Positions 45,573-55,940 of a DNA stretch of 64,000 bases are shown in pieces. The position numbers and the translations under genes are program-made. Source of the DNA: Enoplolaimus lenunculus (lineage: Eukaryota; Nematoda; Enoplea; Enoplida; Thoracostomopsidae). The notes under the pieces were generated by a model. That model saw only the letters and a list, made by a program, of their open reading frames with translations, was not told the DNA's origin and made no database searches. Where the stretch lies: assembly GCA_030248215.1 (NCBI GenBank), contig JASANG010001062.1:38466-102465 (forward strand). Reading direction: 5' to 3'. The stretch's first letter is position 1, and each line of letters starts with the position of its first letter.

Positions 45573-46544
45573 ATGTCGGGTATGTATTGCCTAATAATGC
45601 TTTTGGGTACATTTACGTTTACTGCGCTATCTGTTCCCGTAATTTTGAATGACAAAGACCAATCACAACTGGACGGGTTGCCCTACGAGATTAACGATGA
45701 CCTGGTCAATTATGAGAATCCTGACAATAGCCAACTACATTTTCTTATGGGCACTGGCCAGGACAACGGGATTACTTACCCGAACAGCTACGGAATGGAT
45801 CAGCAAGATGGTAATGAGCAATTATTTGATGATACAGATTATGATCCTTATCAAAGTGAGAGGTTTACTGGTGAAACTCCCGGCTTTATGATGACGGAGC
45901 ATGACAACATTAATGATATTGAAAGCCGTTTCGGCAATTCTGAACGCCCTCTTTATCAGAAAGACGAAACATACGACTTGGACAAATTGGGCAATGAATA
46001 TGTAGACGGACCATTGTGGGGCCTCAGCGAAAATGGTGAAGACATCTCCAAAGATGACATTGCACCGCAGGATTTGCAATGGGAAAATAAAGATCAAACC
46101 GATGAGAACGCTGGCGTATCTGACTTGGATTATCCAAATGATTATGGACTTCAGAGACTGGTAAATAAATTAACATTTATCAACGACAATAGTGATTATG
46201 AGCCTACATCAGACGAACGAAAATTTTTCAACAAGGACCAGAATGGAAATTCACAGCTCGACGAAAAATCATTACTGATGAGCAACGGTGAAGACAGACA
46301 GCAACAACAACTGTTGAATTTTGATCAAGCAAATCCAGCAAAACAGGCAGCAAATATCAACAGCAACGAAAACAAATCACGCGTACGAGGACCCAAAGCT
46401 GGCGATTTGATAGGGTTGGCGCCAAGCACTAAAGCACCAACAACTACCGCTGTACCGAAAAAGGATGAGCTGGATGGAAAACGTGGAATGGCCGAAATTC
46501 CAGAATACTTGAGTATGCATTCTGGGTCGCCTAAAACTGGTTAA
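45573..46544 (+). CDS. Acidic secreted protein, single exon (323 aa)
   Basis: A 324-codon frame, by far the longest non-repeat ORF in the window. The N-terminus is a clear signal peptide (SGMYCLIMLLGTFTFTALS). The mature part is very rich in Asp, Asn, Glu and Gln, low in complexity, without cysteines after the signal, and probably unstructured. A Gln run (DRQQQQLL) and a Thr/Pro patch (APSTKAPTTTAVP, possible O-glycosylation) lie near the C-terminus, followed by KKDELDGKRGMAEIPEYL and a final SPKTG. A KR before GMAEIPE and the terminal Gly could suggest a processed, amidated peptide, but that is speculative. The acidity would also suit an extracellular matrix or calcium-binding protein. AATAAA lies about 97 bases after the stop. 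No homologue recognised. Confidence 0.85.
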   Translation: MSGMYCLIMLLGTFTFTALSVPVILNDKDQSQLDGLPYEINDDLVNYENPDNSQLHFLMGTGQDNGITYPNSYGMDQQDGNEQLFDDTDYDPYQSERFTGETPGFMMTEHDNINDIESRFGNSERPLYQKDETYDLDKLGNEYVDGPLWGLSENGEDISKDDIAPQDLQWENKDQTDENAGVSDLDYPNDYGLQRLVNKLTFINDNSDYEPTSDERKFFNKDQNGNSQLDEKSLLMSNGEDRQQQQLLNFDQANPAKQAANINSNENKSRVRGPKAGDLIGLAPSTKAPTTTAVPKKDELDGKRGMAEIPEYLSMHSGSPKTG

Positions 46545-46640
46545 ACGAAATATTTTATAAATTGACAACAAATTGTTTTGCTCAAGGCATATAGTGGTTT
46601 ATAGGTATTAAGCACAAATTGGTGAATTGATTCTTTGGAC

Positions 46641-46646
46641 AATAAA
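46641..46646 (+). terminator. Candidate polyadenylation signal AATAAA
   Basis: Lies 97 bases downstream of the stop codon of the 323-residue secreted protein. Confidence 0.45.
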
Positions 46647-46659
46647 TGATATCTGCCGA

Positions 46660-47680
46660 ATAATATCTGACGAAAGCCGTGGATTTCGAAATTGCATTTA
46701 ACCGAATAGCATACAGTTCGTTTTTCCTTTTTTTACATTCTTACATTTTTCAAGCTTTATTAATTGAAAATATTTTAGAATTTAATAGCATAGGCTTGGC
46801 CAGGATTTTGGAAAAAATGTATGTTTTGTAAAAAAAATCAAAGGGGGGATTAGCGTTACATGCTGAAAAAGTATCTAAAAATCTCTACTATAACCTCATA
46901 TCGTTTTATCTATTTAGTTCCTTCGGGTACCTCCTTGATTAGAACGCTGTGTAAGCATAGGTCTGCCTCCGTCATTGGCTCACGTAGCGAACCGACGTCA
47001 TACTTCGACTTAGAAGCACAAAAACAAAACTTTTAACAATGCTTTAATGGTTATAGTTACTACTTCCGGTTCCTGCACGATGTTAACCATCTAATTTTGG
47101 TCCAGCTTTCTCGACTCCTCAAAATTTATTGATCTCGTACGACTCAGACCCGCAGCGAGAACAAGGCCCAAGGAGCTCAGCCCCGAAAAATTTTATCCCA
47201 ACACCAAAAAAATATTCGTGTCACTTGTGACCTTATTTCAACTGCATTCTCCTCCTACATTTGTGTTACTCTTGCCATTAACAGGATAACCTAATGTGCG
47301 TCAGGAAATAGAAGTCGCTATTTTCAGTATGAAACAATAGAAGTCTTTCTCTAACTGAAGTACGTTAATAATTTATACCACATTAAAAGTTATGGAATGG
47401 GTTTAGCCTTAGCTATAATACTCCGAATATTAATACTTAAAGCGTTAAAATTTGTTGTTGTATGCATTGAAGCTAAAATACATTTACGTATTATTTGAAA
47501 TTTAGTTTGTTTGTTTTCGCTAAAAAACCAAAGTTTATCAGCAGCGTTTTGTTTAAATTTAACAGTAAAACGAGTATCATGCTGTACACGGGCATATAGA
47601 CAGGCTCTAGTACGCTTTCTAACACATTTTACGGATATAATCCTTGGGCTTAGGTTCTTAGGTAAAGGCTAAAGCAAGGA
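46660..47680. other. Spacer, no supported gene
   Basis: AT-rich, with a repeat-like stretch around 46900-47230 and a taggctta miniature-element fragment at about 47640-47700. Nothing coding recognised. Confidence 0.4.
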
Positions 47681-47900
47681 CTATGCATAGACGACCTTTT
47701 TCACAAACCAGATCGTACGCATGAGCCAGTAAGCGTATGGGTTATAGTGGACAAATGCCTCTATACGTTGCTTAGTCGCAAACTTTTGCATAGGGCACAA
47801 ATTTTTATAATACGTAATGTCACTTAAATCCAGCGGCTCAGCAGACGAAATGAAGGGGCAGGCTCCTACACAGATACGCAAAATACAGCGGCAGAGTAAA
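47681..47900 (-). CDS. Exon-like ORF with CxGxCPF motif (TGF-beta-like?)
   Basis: After a pyrimidine-rich acceptor (cgtctcgcttgtgaag), about 72 codons are open. The segment LRICVGACPFISSAEPLDLS resembles the central block of TGF-beta family ligands (CxGxCPF / CSGACPYLRSAD). It is followed by YYKNLCPMQKFATKQ and a C-terminal part that may lie beyond a donor (caac|gtatag). The remaining cystine-knot cysteines and the flanking exons were not found. The family call is inference from one motif; it may be chance. Confidence 0.25.
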
Positions 47901-48049
47901 CTTCACAAGCGAGACGATCGAGAAAGCAAACACAATTTTAACAATTTAAGCAGCAGGATCTGAACTGTTAATGTGCATTTCTCCAGGAGTAATTTTTCAT
48001 AAAAACAATCATATCCAGTGCCTAACAACATACTTTTAAGAGAAATGTA

Positions 48050-48400
48050 TAGCACGCTACACGCCCTCCGGCTCCGTTTGAATTTTTTGCCAAAGTTTCC
48101 GGCAATTTCGGTATTGAAATTTTTCAGAATTTCAATATATATCTGTTTTGCGCGTCTCGTTTTTACTTTTGGCACAATTTTGCGTAAAGAATTGTCAGGA
48201 TTTCGTAAAAAATAAGCGTAAAACTAAATGATTTAACAAACACATTACAGATATTTGCTCAAATAACAAATTAATTATCATTTCATCTACCTAATTTTGC
48301 CTCACCTCCGGCCTAACATCCGGCCTCACCTCAGGCATCTGCTCGGCTCGGGCAAGTTTTGTTGATCTCTGCTAGGGTTGCTGTGTACAATTTGAACCAA
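48050..48400. mobile_element. Decayed hAT-like foldback pieces
   Basis: 'cctccggctccg', 'tttccggcaatttcggtattgaaattttt' and, further on, 'cacctccggcctaacatccgg' resemble the arms of the 21621-22020 and 32724-32975 elements. The KRSRRAC segment of the overlapping minus-strand ORF comes from this repeat. Confidence 0.45.
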
Positions 48401-48865
48401 ATATCAGAAAACAAGTAGACTATAAGCGGAGATTTCGGAATATATTTATGCTCATACTACTGTTACACCCCGAAAAGTAACATTGGCTGAACTGATGACA
48501 CTCGAACGACATTGTAAAATTGAAACGACTGGTTGTTGCCATGAACAATGAAAATATCCTCTGGCACTCTTTCAAGGCTTAGTCTTAATTTCAGTGTTGG
48601 GTTTATGAAATGGCTTTTGTTAACGTCTAAGTGTTTTCAAAATTTGAACCTTACCCTAAATTTATATTGGAGTAAGTGTACAAGAACCCAAGGAAATCCA
48701 AGAACGGTAAACACACACAATTCAAGGCAAGATTATTACAAACGCATTACGATAACTCAAGTTCACTCGCTTCAAATGTAAACTTTAAATTTATGGCAAC
48801 TGTACAGATGTCACTGCACCCAGCGCCTCTAAATCTTAGTAGATTTAGGCTTTCGGCAGCTGGAA

Positions 48866-49408
48866 TCACATTTCTGTGAAAATGTGTGAGCTCTTGGGCT
48901 GCACAGAAATTCTGGGAATAATATCTCGGCGGAAAGACCCCGTGCAAGCTTGTGTCGGTAGACACAGCTTTGATTCGGAAGGCTCTGAGCCAAAATACGC
49001 AGCCCTTGAAGTTTCGGTGTCCTGGAGAGTTGCTACGGGCATGTGTGCACAGGTTGGACGATTGCTGAAAATCGAAATGTTAAGCAGACTTTTCAGATCT
49101 GTCCGGTTGGAGCTGTAAGTGCTCTCGTGGCCCGGAAAGTATGAAAACAGTTCTGAATAGGTGATATTGTATCGGTTCGAGACTAATTTCAGTGTTTTTG
49201 GGTCGAAAACAGTAGTTTCGGATAACTCGAATTTTGTGAAATATCGTTTTGATCTGAATTTTACCAAATTCAGATATTTTAGCTGTAAAAGTGTGTAATA
49301 GGTTTGTAAATGTGCTGAATTCGATAGAATGCATCTAAAAACACTTAATTCTAGTCGAATTCCCGTTTTCTGCGTATTTAAAAACCTATAGAAAATTTCG
49401 ATTACCAT
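48866..49408 (-). CDS. Possible single-exon ORF (180 aa), unknown
   Basis: ATG-initiated 180-codon frame, long for this base composition, starting MVIEIFYRFLNTQKTGIRLE and ending SSHIFTEM. It is rich in Ser, Thr, Leu and Tyr, with no signal peptide or known motif. An 80-codon plus-strand frame overlaps it. It abuts the unusual block at 49410-51300 and may be part of the same unit. Confidence 0.3.
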   Translation of the reverse strand: MVIEIFYRFLNTQKTGIRLELSVFRCILSNSAHLQTYYTLLQLKYLNLVKFRSKRYFTKFELSETTVFDPKTLKLVSNRYNITYSELFSYFPGHESTYSSNRTDLKSLLNISIFSNRPTCAHMPVATLQDTETSRAAYFGSEPSESKLCLPTQACTGSFRRDIIPRISVQPKSSHIFTEM

Positions 49409-49841
49409 CGAAATTTGATGATGATTACTAGCTAATTACTGCTAAATATATCGTGTTTATTGGCTTGAGTTGCGAAGTCATCCATCTTTATTTTTATGTG
49501 TATTGTTGTAGTTTTAAAATTTAATAACACGTGGTTTTTCTTTTTCTTTGAGTTTTGTATTATTATTGGGAATATAATATAGAGTTAGTGTTGCGTGCGT
49601 AGGTGGTTTAAGGGTTGTGGAGGTGTCTTGTTACGATTTTCGGAATTAGGTTAATTTTTCTGTTTCTACCGAAACCGGTTATGCAAAATTATAAAATTTT
49701 GCATAATCTTTAAATTTTCCCTGTCCGCCGCTGATTTGTGGAGAGTATCGAGAACCTAAGGTTATTTTTGCGATACTAATTTTGTGGTTTGAGTTTTCAA
49801 GCGGTTTTGTGGGTGGATTAATTTTGTTTTTCGTTAACCAA

Positions 49842-50022
49842 ATGCAGAATTTTACGGGTTTGAATAACTCCCTGCGGCAGCAGCGGAGTTGGACCTGGGC
49901 GACCGGGGAGGATTGGTGTCATTGGTCAGCGGCGGAATCCCCATTCTGGTCCGGGTTATCACAAGCAAATCCGCAGATTCGGCCGTTACCACGGCCCGAA
50001 TCGGTCATCCCTGAACTATTGG
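49842..50022 (+). CDS. Exon-like ORF A in the 49.4-51.3 kb block
   Basis: From ATG at 49842 (MQNFTGLNNSLRQQRSWTWA, then EDWCHWSAAESPFWSGLSQ) to a gtaaga donor after PESVIPELL. Tryptophan- and arginine-rich, with codons of higher GC than its neighbours. Unspliced it continues about 30 codons. Not recognised. Confidence 0.3.
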
Positions 50023-50201
50023 TAAGAGTTATTTATTTACTTGCTTACACCATGGTCATTGCGTTACACCGGTGTTTAACTGCTCTTGAGATTATCGAGA
50101 AGGTTAAAGCCGGTCGATAAATTGTCGTGTTATTTATTTTTAGCCGTGGGGTAGAATTACAACTAAGATTATTGGCGGGCAGTTAATTTTATTCGGTTGA
50201 A

Positions 50202-50358
50202 ATGGCAAGAAGTACACCATCGTCCCCGTTAAATCCTGAAGCTGACGAGTTTCAGCCTTCCACATCTGGGGTTCGGTGGGCGGTAGCTCACTTAACGCCT
50301 GAGGTCGAAGCTGAGCTCGAGGCTCTGCGAATGCGTAACGCCGAGGAGGATGCGCTGG
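50202..50358 (+). CDS. Exon-like ORF B in the 49.4-51.3 kb block
   Basis: About 52 codons from ATG to a gtaaga donor: ARSTPSSPLNPEADEFQPST, then an acidic helical stretch (TPEVEAELEALRMRNAEEDA). Disordered start plus a likely coiled coil. Unspliced it stops after seven more codons. Could be the start of a retroelement gag-like protein or of a host protein; not recognised. Confidence 0.3.
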
Positions 50359-51639
50359 TAAGACTTGCTCTATTTCTTTAGCTCGGGTGTACTTGTTGCC
50401 AGGATTTAGGCGTTAGTTTTCTTAACCCAGTGTTACATGTTATTTTTGCTAATAAACTAATAGGTTGAGTTCTTGCACATAGTATTTACTTCACACACAC
50501 ACGTCTAACCATTCACTTTGATTTCGGGTCCGGGACTACCGCCCCGTCCCCGTTTCTTTGTAAATATCGTCGATGAATTAACCCGCATTTTTCTTGTGTC
50601 CCTGAGTGCTTACGCTAGTCACGCATGCGCTGAGCTTGGGTTGATTCAAATTACCTGAGTTCTCAAAGGTTGTAATCGAGGTGCTAGTTGGATTTGCGCA
50701 CCTGAAACGTTTTACCGATTTGCCGGTGGAAATTTTACCTGAGTTGAATCTGTCGCAGAGTTTTATATTAGTAGCAGATAGTTTTGGTTTTTGTTCAATG
50801 GGATTTTTGTGATGCGACCGAAGCCGGCTAGTTGAAAAGTTCGCGTCGTTTTATAAAATCAGATTCCTAGTGTCGCGATGATATTTTCGTATGAAGTTTA
50901 ATTATTTGAAAATCTGCGGCGCTCATAAGCCGCTGTTATTCGCGCCGGCCTAATTTTGCTTGATTGTCACGCGGTAGGGTGACAATGTGCATTTTCTAGT
51001 CAGATCCGTAGGTAGGATCTTACAATATGGGTGATTCGGTTTGTGTGCAGATTTCGGTGATTGGCAGCTTGAGAGAACGCTTAAGCTTAAGGTGCTCGGC
51101 TGGATCTTCTCTCTTCAGTGGAATACTTTTGAGCTAAGTGAAGTTGCTGTCTCGAAAGATGGGTGCAATCTGACTCGGTTGTATTGGGGAAACTACTGAT
51201 TTAGCGGATCCTCGTGATTCCCTGTGTCGGTGACTTTGGAACGAACCTACCCCAGTCGCGGGCCTAGCGTACTACATCGCATTCAAATATTTTTCAACCG
51301 CATAAGCAGAAAGTTGCCGAGGGTAGGCGGCGCCTTTTTACTTTCTGACTTATAGCAACTTAAACTCTATTTTGTGTAAAAAGTTTTTTAGGCTCAGTTG
51401 ATTCTTACACAGATAATAAATTTGGTATTTCTGCACCCAGCATTTTTGTACTAAAGCCTAAAACCCGCAATAAATACTTTAACCTTAGGCGCTGGCAGCA
51501 ATACGCAAGGCGCGTACATCTGCAACACCCTAATTACTTAAGCAATTTTTTGTAAAAGCAGGGCTACGGAGTTAAAATATTAATTGTGTTAACAGTTGCT
51601 CTAAATATACGCTTTACTTGAAACCTTCTTTTGCACATC

Positions 51640-51866
51640 TTATGCGGGGTTCACGCTATAAAAGTGCAGCTTGGGACGTGTTTAGCTCCTATTGGACTAT
51701 TTTGTAACATTTTCTCGGCTTATAGAGCCCATATCATATTCAAAAAGTCCTATTTGTCTGCTATCTTCATGTGTAGGTCACATTTTGTTCTTCAATATCA
51801 TATAATATACGACGTATTGTCTAGGTTGCCCGCCGGCATCGATTATAGCGTAAATTTCACAGAATA
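51640..51866. mobile_element. Miniature element, CGGGGTTCACG ends, short derivative
   Basis: Left end atgcggggttcacgctata and inverted right end 'gattatagcgtaaatttcac'. It is about 225 bp against ~670 bp for the full copies, so it is internally deleted. Confidence 0.65.
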
Positions 51867-51919
51867 GTTGTTCCCATAACGGTAATCTCAAGTATTAATC
51901 TAAAATATTCAATGGTGAT

Positions 51920-52831
51920 TTATTGAGCGAAGCTCGGAGTTTCGCGAAGCGTTTTATGTTTTGTACTTGGGGGTCAAAAGGTGGATGTCCGTCCGTCCGT
52001 CTGTCCGTCCGAAAAGAATCTCAGGAACGGCTGAACCGATTTTGATAAACTTTTTTTGTTTGAAAGCCAATTATCCTGGGGTGTTAACCTCGGATTGGGG
52101 TTTGAAAATTTTAAGCCGTTTATTAGCTACAGGCTAATTTGCATAATTAATTAAGCCTAAATTAGGACTTTCCACAATATTTCACTAATTATTACAGTTA
52201 GAACCGTTTACAAATCTCCAAAACGAATAATTGAGCAGTTAGCTAATGGATAATTTGCATATTAGCATAGTTTATAAGCCTAAATTAGGACTTTTTACAA
52301 TATTTCACTAATTATTAAGGTTAAAAGCAATCAAAATTCAGCACTAAAGGGTTTTAGGTGCGAGGAATTTGAATAAATTGTATACAAACCTCCAAAACCG
52401 ATAACTGAATAATTAGCTAATAGCTAATTTGCAGGTTAGCTTAATTGACCAGGCAAATTAGGACTTTTTAAATTATTTCAATAATTATTAAGGTAAAAGC
52501 AATATAATTACAGCACTAAAGAGTTTTCGGGTGCGAGGAATCTGAATAAATTGTCTACAAACCTTTAAAGGCGATTATCGAATAGTTAGCTAATAGATAA
52601 TGTGCATATTTGCTTAATTGACGAGACAAAATTAGGACTTTTTGAATTATTCCAATAATTATTAGGGTGGCTGAAAGGTTTTTGCGTGCGAGGAATCTGA
52701 GGAAATTGCTTACAAACCTCCAAAACCGATAAATGAATAGTTAGCTAATAACTAATTTGCACTGCACATTACCTTAATTGCTTTACGTGTGTTCGAGCTT
52801 CGCTCAATAAATGTAGTCCCACTACGACTGG
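51920..52831. mobile_element. TTATTGAGCGAAGC element, copy 2
   Basis: Same ends, gtccgtcc tract, ~200-bp subrepeats and gtagtcccactacgaCTGG terminus as copy 1 (30311-31284), but about 60 bp shorter. Its right end lies only six bases before an exon-like ORF. Confidence 0.6.
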
Positions 52832-52837
52832 TTACAG

Positions 52838-53064
52838 TTAAAATTTATGGACCAAAGAGGCAATGTATACAACAGGGTGGTAACAGCAGTGTGCTAGTGT
52901 TGGTAGCACCTGCGAGTAGTATTGTACTTTCTGTCGAAAATTTGTACTTGCAAATTGGAACTGTGAGTTCTGGCTGCAAAAACTTGCACGTGTTGGGGCT
53001 TAAACTAAGCATTATGTTTAATAAAGCAGTACTTGTGAGAAAGAAAGAAACATTTAAATTTTAG
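52838..53064 (+). CDS. Possible terminal exon, unknown (about 75 codons)
   Basis: After ggttacag, which directly follows the mobile element, the frame is open to TAG: KIYGPKRQCIQQGGNSSVLV, then LVAPASSIVLSVENLYLQI, cysteine in SSGCKNL, ending a basic KKETFKF. Valine/serine/leucine-rich and beta-like. AATAAA follows 22 bases after the stop. The acceptor's pyrimidine tract belongs to the element, so the insertion may have truncated the exon. No family recognised. Confidence 0.35.
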
Positions 53065-53086
53065 TTTCGAATTAAATTTTATCAGA

Positions 53087-53092
53087 AATAAA
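53087..53092 (+). terminator. Candidate polyadenylation signal AATAAA
   Basis: Lies 22 bases after the stop of the ORF ending at 53064. Confidence 0.25.
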
Positions 53093-53349
53093 AAATAATT
53101 TATTTGGCAAAGGGTTAATGATAACAGGAAAATTTCTGGCCCCTTAGATTAAAATAGCTTTGCTTCGTACTATATAGAGTGAGCTTGAAAGGTGTCCAAG
53201 CACCTGCTACACGGGCACCAATTGAAAACCTTACGCGAGCAAACCGAGCGGTATAGCGGGCACACGTGTTTGTATTCAAATTCCTCAAAAACTTTAGTTT
53301 TGGGTTCAGTGGAATTTTTGAGATTGCATGTTTGATGTCGCAAAATGTG

Positions 53350-53620
53350 TCATGGTTTGCACCGGCTGTACCCCCTCCTCTAAATAAAGGGGGAGGTAGG
53401 AAAAAAACGCAACGCGTGCCGGGAACATTCTTTTATACACAGAATGTCCCCAGTTGCATACTCTTGTTGAAGTATATATGCATCATTCACTCTTACTTCA
53501 GCCAAGAGTGGATTATCACTCTAACAATAGTGTGCAACTACCGAAATTTGTGTGGTACAAAATGTATCACCGGGCATTGCAGTTTTGTCCGACCCCCCCC
53601 TTTATTGGGGGGTGAGGTAT
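53350..53620. mobile_element. Mutator-like miniature element arms in inside-out order
   Basis: A right-arm sequence (gcaacgcgtgccgggaacattc...gttgcatactcttg) precedes a left-arm sequence (aagagtggattatcactct...gtgtgcaac), the reverse of the intact copy at 62438-62739. This suggests two abutting partial copies. Edges have C/G runs (cccccccc, gggggag). Confidence 0.6.
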
Positions 53621-53745
53621 AATTGCGAAGTTTGTTCAATCTCACATGCTAACGTAATCGCATTGCAAGGTTGCGCCATTTTACATTTTAAAAAAGTGTG
53701 CATATTTTAAGTTCCAAGCGTCAAGTACTACCATCTAAATATAGT

Positions 53746-53943
53746 ATGCATCACTACCGGGTGCGTAGAAATAATGGTTATGGGACCTTACCCCTGATCC
53801 ATGAGCCAACTAACGCTTTGCGACTGTTGCAAAGACATTTAAAATTGCAACAACGTTTAACCTTCCGTTCGCATCGCTTGCGAGGTTTTCTTCAAAATTT
53901 TATGGATACTAACGTACAAATCACCGTTAATCCGAAGACTTGA
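53746..53943 (+). CDS. Possible small basic ORF (65 aa), unknown
   Basis: ATG-initiated, open to TGA; the frame extends upstream to 53698 without ATG. Starts MHHYRVRRNNGYGTLPLIHE, then ALRLLQRHLKLQQRLTFRSH and an end containing NFMDTNVQITVNPKT. Strongly basic and helical, without cysteines or a signal peptide. Could be an exon of a larger gene. Not recognised. Confidence 0.33.
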   Translation: MHHYRVRRNNGYGTLPLIHEPTNALRLLQRHLKLQQRLTFRSHRLRGFLQNFMDTNVQITVNPKT

Positions 53944-53949
53944 GTGAAA

Positions 53950-55040
53950 GGTTTTAACCATCACCACTCAAACATAGGAACTTGATGCTCGAATCCGAGA
54001 GGGTTCTCACGTGTTATGGAGATTATATACTGGGTATACGCGTATGTGGATTATTTCACCATACACACATTGCGCTGAGTTGCTCAGAGTCATATCTACA
54101 TGACAAACGGTGTACAATTTAATTGAACAATTTTCCCTTAAACAGAGTATTTGATTTCCAACGGGGCTTTCACGTCTTATGAAGATTTTATGCTTGTATA
54201 TATATATCATGTCCCAAACTGCTATTTGCCCCAATTTGCAACTGGGACGTCTCAAACGACAATTGTTGTTCGGGGCAGTCCAAACTGCTACAACGCAAAT
54301 TGATTTTGATTGGACAATTTTACAGACCAAACAGCTGCTGGAATTTATACTGTTTGTGATTGGTCGTTCAGGTTTCACAGCGTTAAAAAACTAACTTGCA
54401 CAATAATTATTTCGCTTCACCGTATTTCCAATGTTTAAACAAGGTTTATGGTATTTATAATAGTATACAAACGAAGCTCTGTGATCGTGAACCATAATGT
54501 TTAATTAAATACATGGCTATGGGGGCAATGCTGTTTTTTATTTCTGTACAGGTATAATCAAACAAAATAATAGGTATTAAAACCAAAGTACAATTGTAAT
54601 GTAAAACGAGTTACTTCTCAGCCATTATACAACGCACTATGGGGCCTTAAGCCCCAAACGACGTTTTTCATTTATAGAAGCGTAGCCAGAGTTTCTGTTC
54701 TTTTGATTATCCAACCAAATTGCGCCTCTCCTTCACTTCATTTAAACCTTGTTTAATCTATAGTTTACAAATGTGGTGAAAGCAAGTAATTGTTGTGCAA
54801 GTCAGTTTTCTCGAATATGGCCACACCTGAACAACCAATAAAAATTAGTTTGCATTCCAGTAGTTGCTTTTTCTGCCCGGAACAGCAGTTGTCACTTGGA
54901 TGGTCCCATTTGCCAACTGGGGGTAAATAGCTATTTGAGGTGTGACATATATACGGTTTTAGTAAAAGTTATGAACAGTATATTGTGCATTATTTCACTA
55001 TGCACACATTTCGCTGAGTTGCTCAGACACAACTCTGGAA
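53950..55040. mobile_element. Decayed TTAA-family miniature element split by another element
   Basis: 'accatcaccactcaaacataggaacttgatgctcgaatcc' (tRNA-like, degraded), 'ttctcacgtgttatggagat' and 'attgcgctgagttgctcag' match the TTAA family; a further piece with 'cacacatttcgctgagttgctcag' follows at about 54960-55040. The 54205-54958 element lies between. Confidence 0.5.
54205..54958. mobile_element. Miniature element with ~75-bp inverted repeats, nested
   Basis: Left arm tcccaaactgctatttgcccc...tgttgttcggggcag pairs with the inverted right arm near 54880-54958. It is about 750 bp, with no coding. It is inserted in a TTAA-family element; tatata sequences flank both ends. Confidence 0.6.
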
Positions 55041-55212
55041 CTGATTTAATTACTACTGTATGAGAATTTCGCAGCATAAATTAATATTGATCTATGTTCG
55101 AGTGTTCAATTATTGATTTGAAACCGGGTTAATCAATGAGGTAAGTGTTTCGAACGTTCTTCGACATACAGGGATTGATAACAGAGTTAAACTTTTGTCC
55201 GCGCTATATCCC

Positions 55213-55500
55213 ACGATTACCAGCGGATCCAGAGGAGGCGGTTAGGGGCGTGTGTCGCGTCCGTCAGAATACTTTGTGATAAAATTATAAGGTCCCTCCC
55301 TGCCATACCAATATCCCCCTCAGACAATTTTTTGTGATAAAACCTTACAATTTTTTATTTAGAAAATTTTGGTGATAAAATGATAAGGTCCCTCCCTACC
55401 TTATTATTTTACCCGTAAGAAAATGATTTGGTAATAAAATTATAACGTCATTCCTACCTTACAATTTTGCCGTTGTTTCACAACATTTGCCAGGCCGCGT
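55213..55500. mobile_element. hAT-like fragment, GGATCC-end family
   Basis: Starts ccagcggatccagaggaggcgg; followed by four 'tttgtgataaaatgataaggtc' type repeats, as in 77-251 and 23340-23585. Confidence 0.5.
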
Positions 55501-55940
55501 ACGATCCCATATTTAAATTAATGACTGTTCACTGCCGCGAGTTGTAGGAGAAATTCGATCCGCAACAGTTTAGAATTCGATTTAACGTTTAATCTTAACA
55601 ATAATCTATGAACTGAACCATAGTGAAACTGCTCAACTAATTGCTTTATAACAGGGGAAAATTTTATCACCTAGCACCAGTTAGCGATAGATCTTGTAGC
55701 TTTCGAACCTGTGAATGATTAGCTTCAAAATTTAGCACATTTTCTCGTTGAGTTGACCCATCAAAGCACTAGCTATGTCAGTTCGCTTTTTTGAAAGCTT
55801 AAATTAACTGGTGATAGGTTCTACACACATTTGATAATACGGGTCCTAAAATAAGCAGCAAAAAGTGACCAACACAACTCCTTCTTGCGTATTAGTATTT
55901 CAGACAACACAACTCGCCGTATGAACCACTAACAGAAGAA

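Larger units (their letters stand above)
49410..51300. other. Compositionally distinct block, possibly one mobile element or gene 5' region
   Basis: GC is higher and miniature-element pieces fewer than around it. It holds two exon-like plus-strand frames that end in gtaaga donors. The second begins ATG GCA AGA at 50203. I cannot find a pair of long terminal repeats, a reverse transcriptase, a transposase or any known domain, so the class is open. A retroelement 5' region is one possibility and a host gene another. Confidence 0.3.

Noticed and set aside
47903-48175. Minus-strand ORF with a furin-like KRSRR site just upstream of the CxGxCPF segment
   Set aside because: The KRSRR codons come from a hAT-like repeat arm (ccggctccg), and a stop lies between it and the CxGxCPF segment, so it does not support a TGF-beta propeptide.
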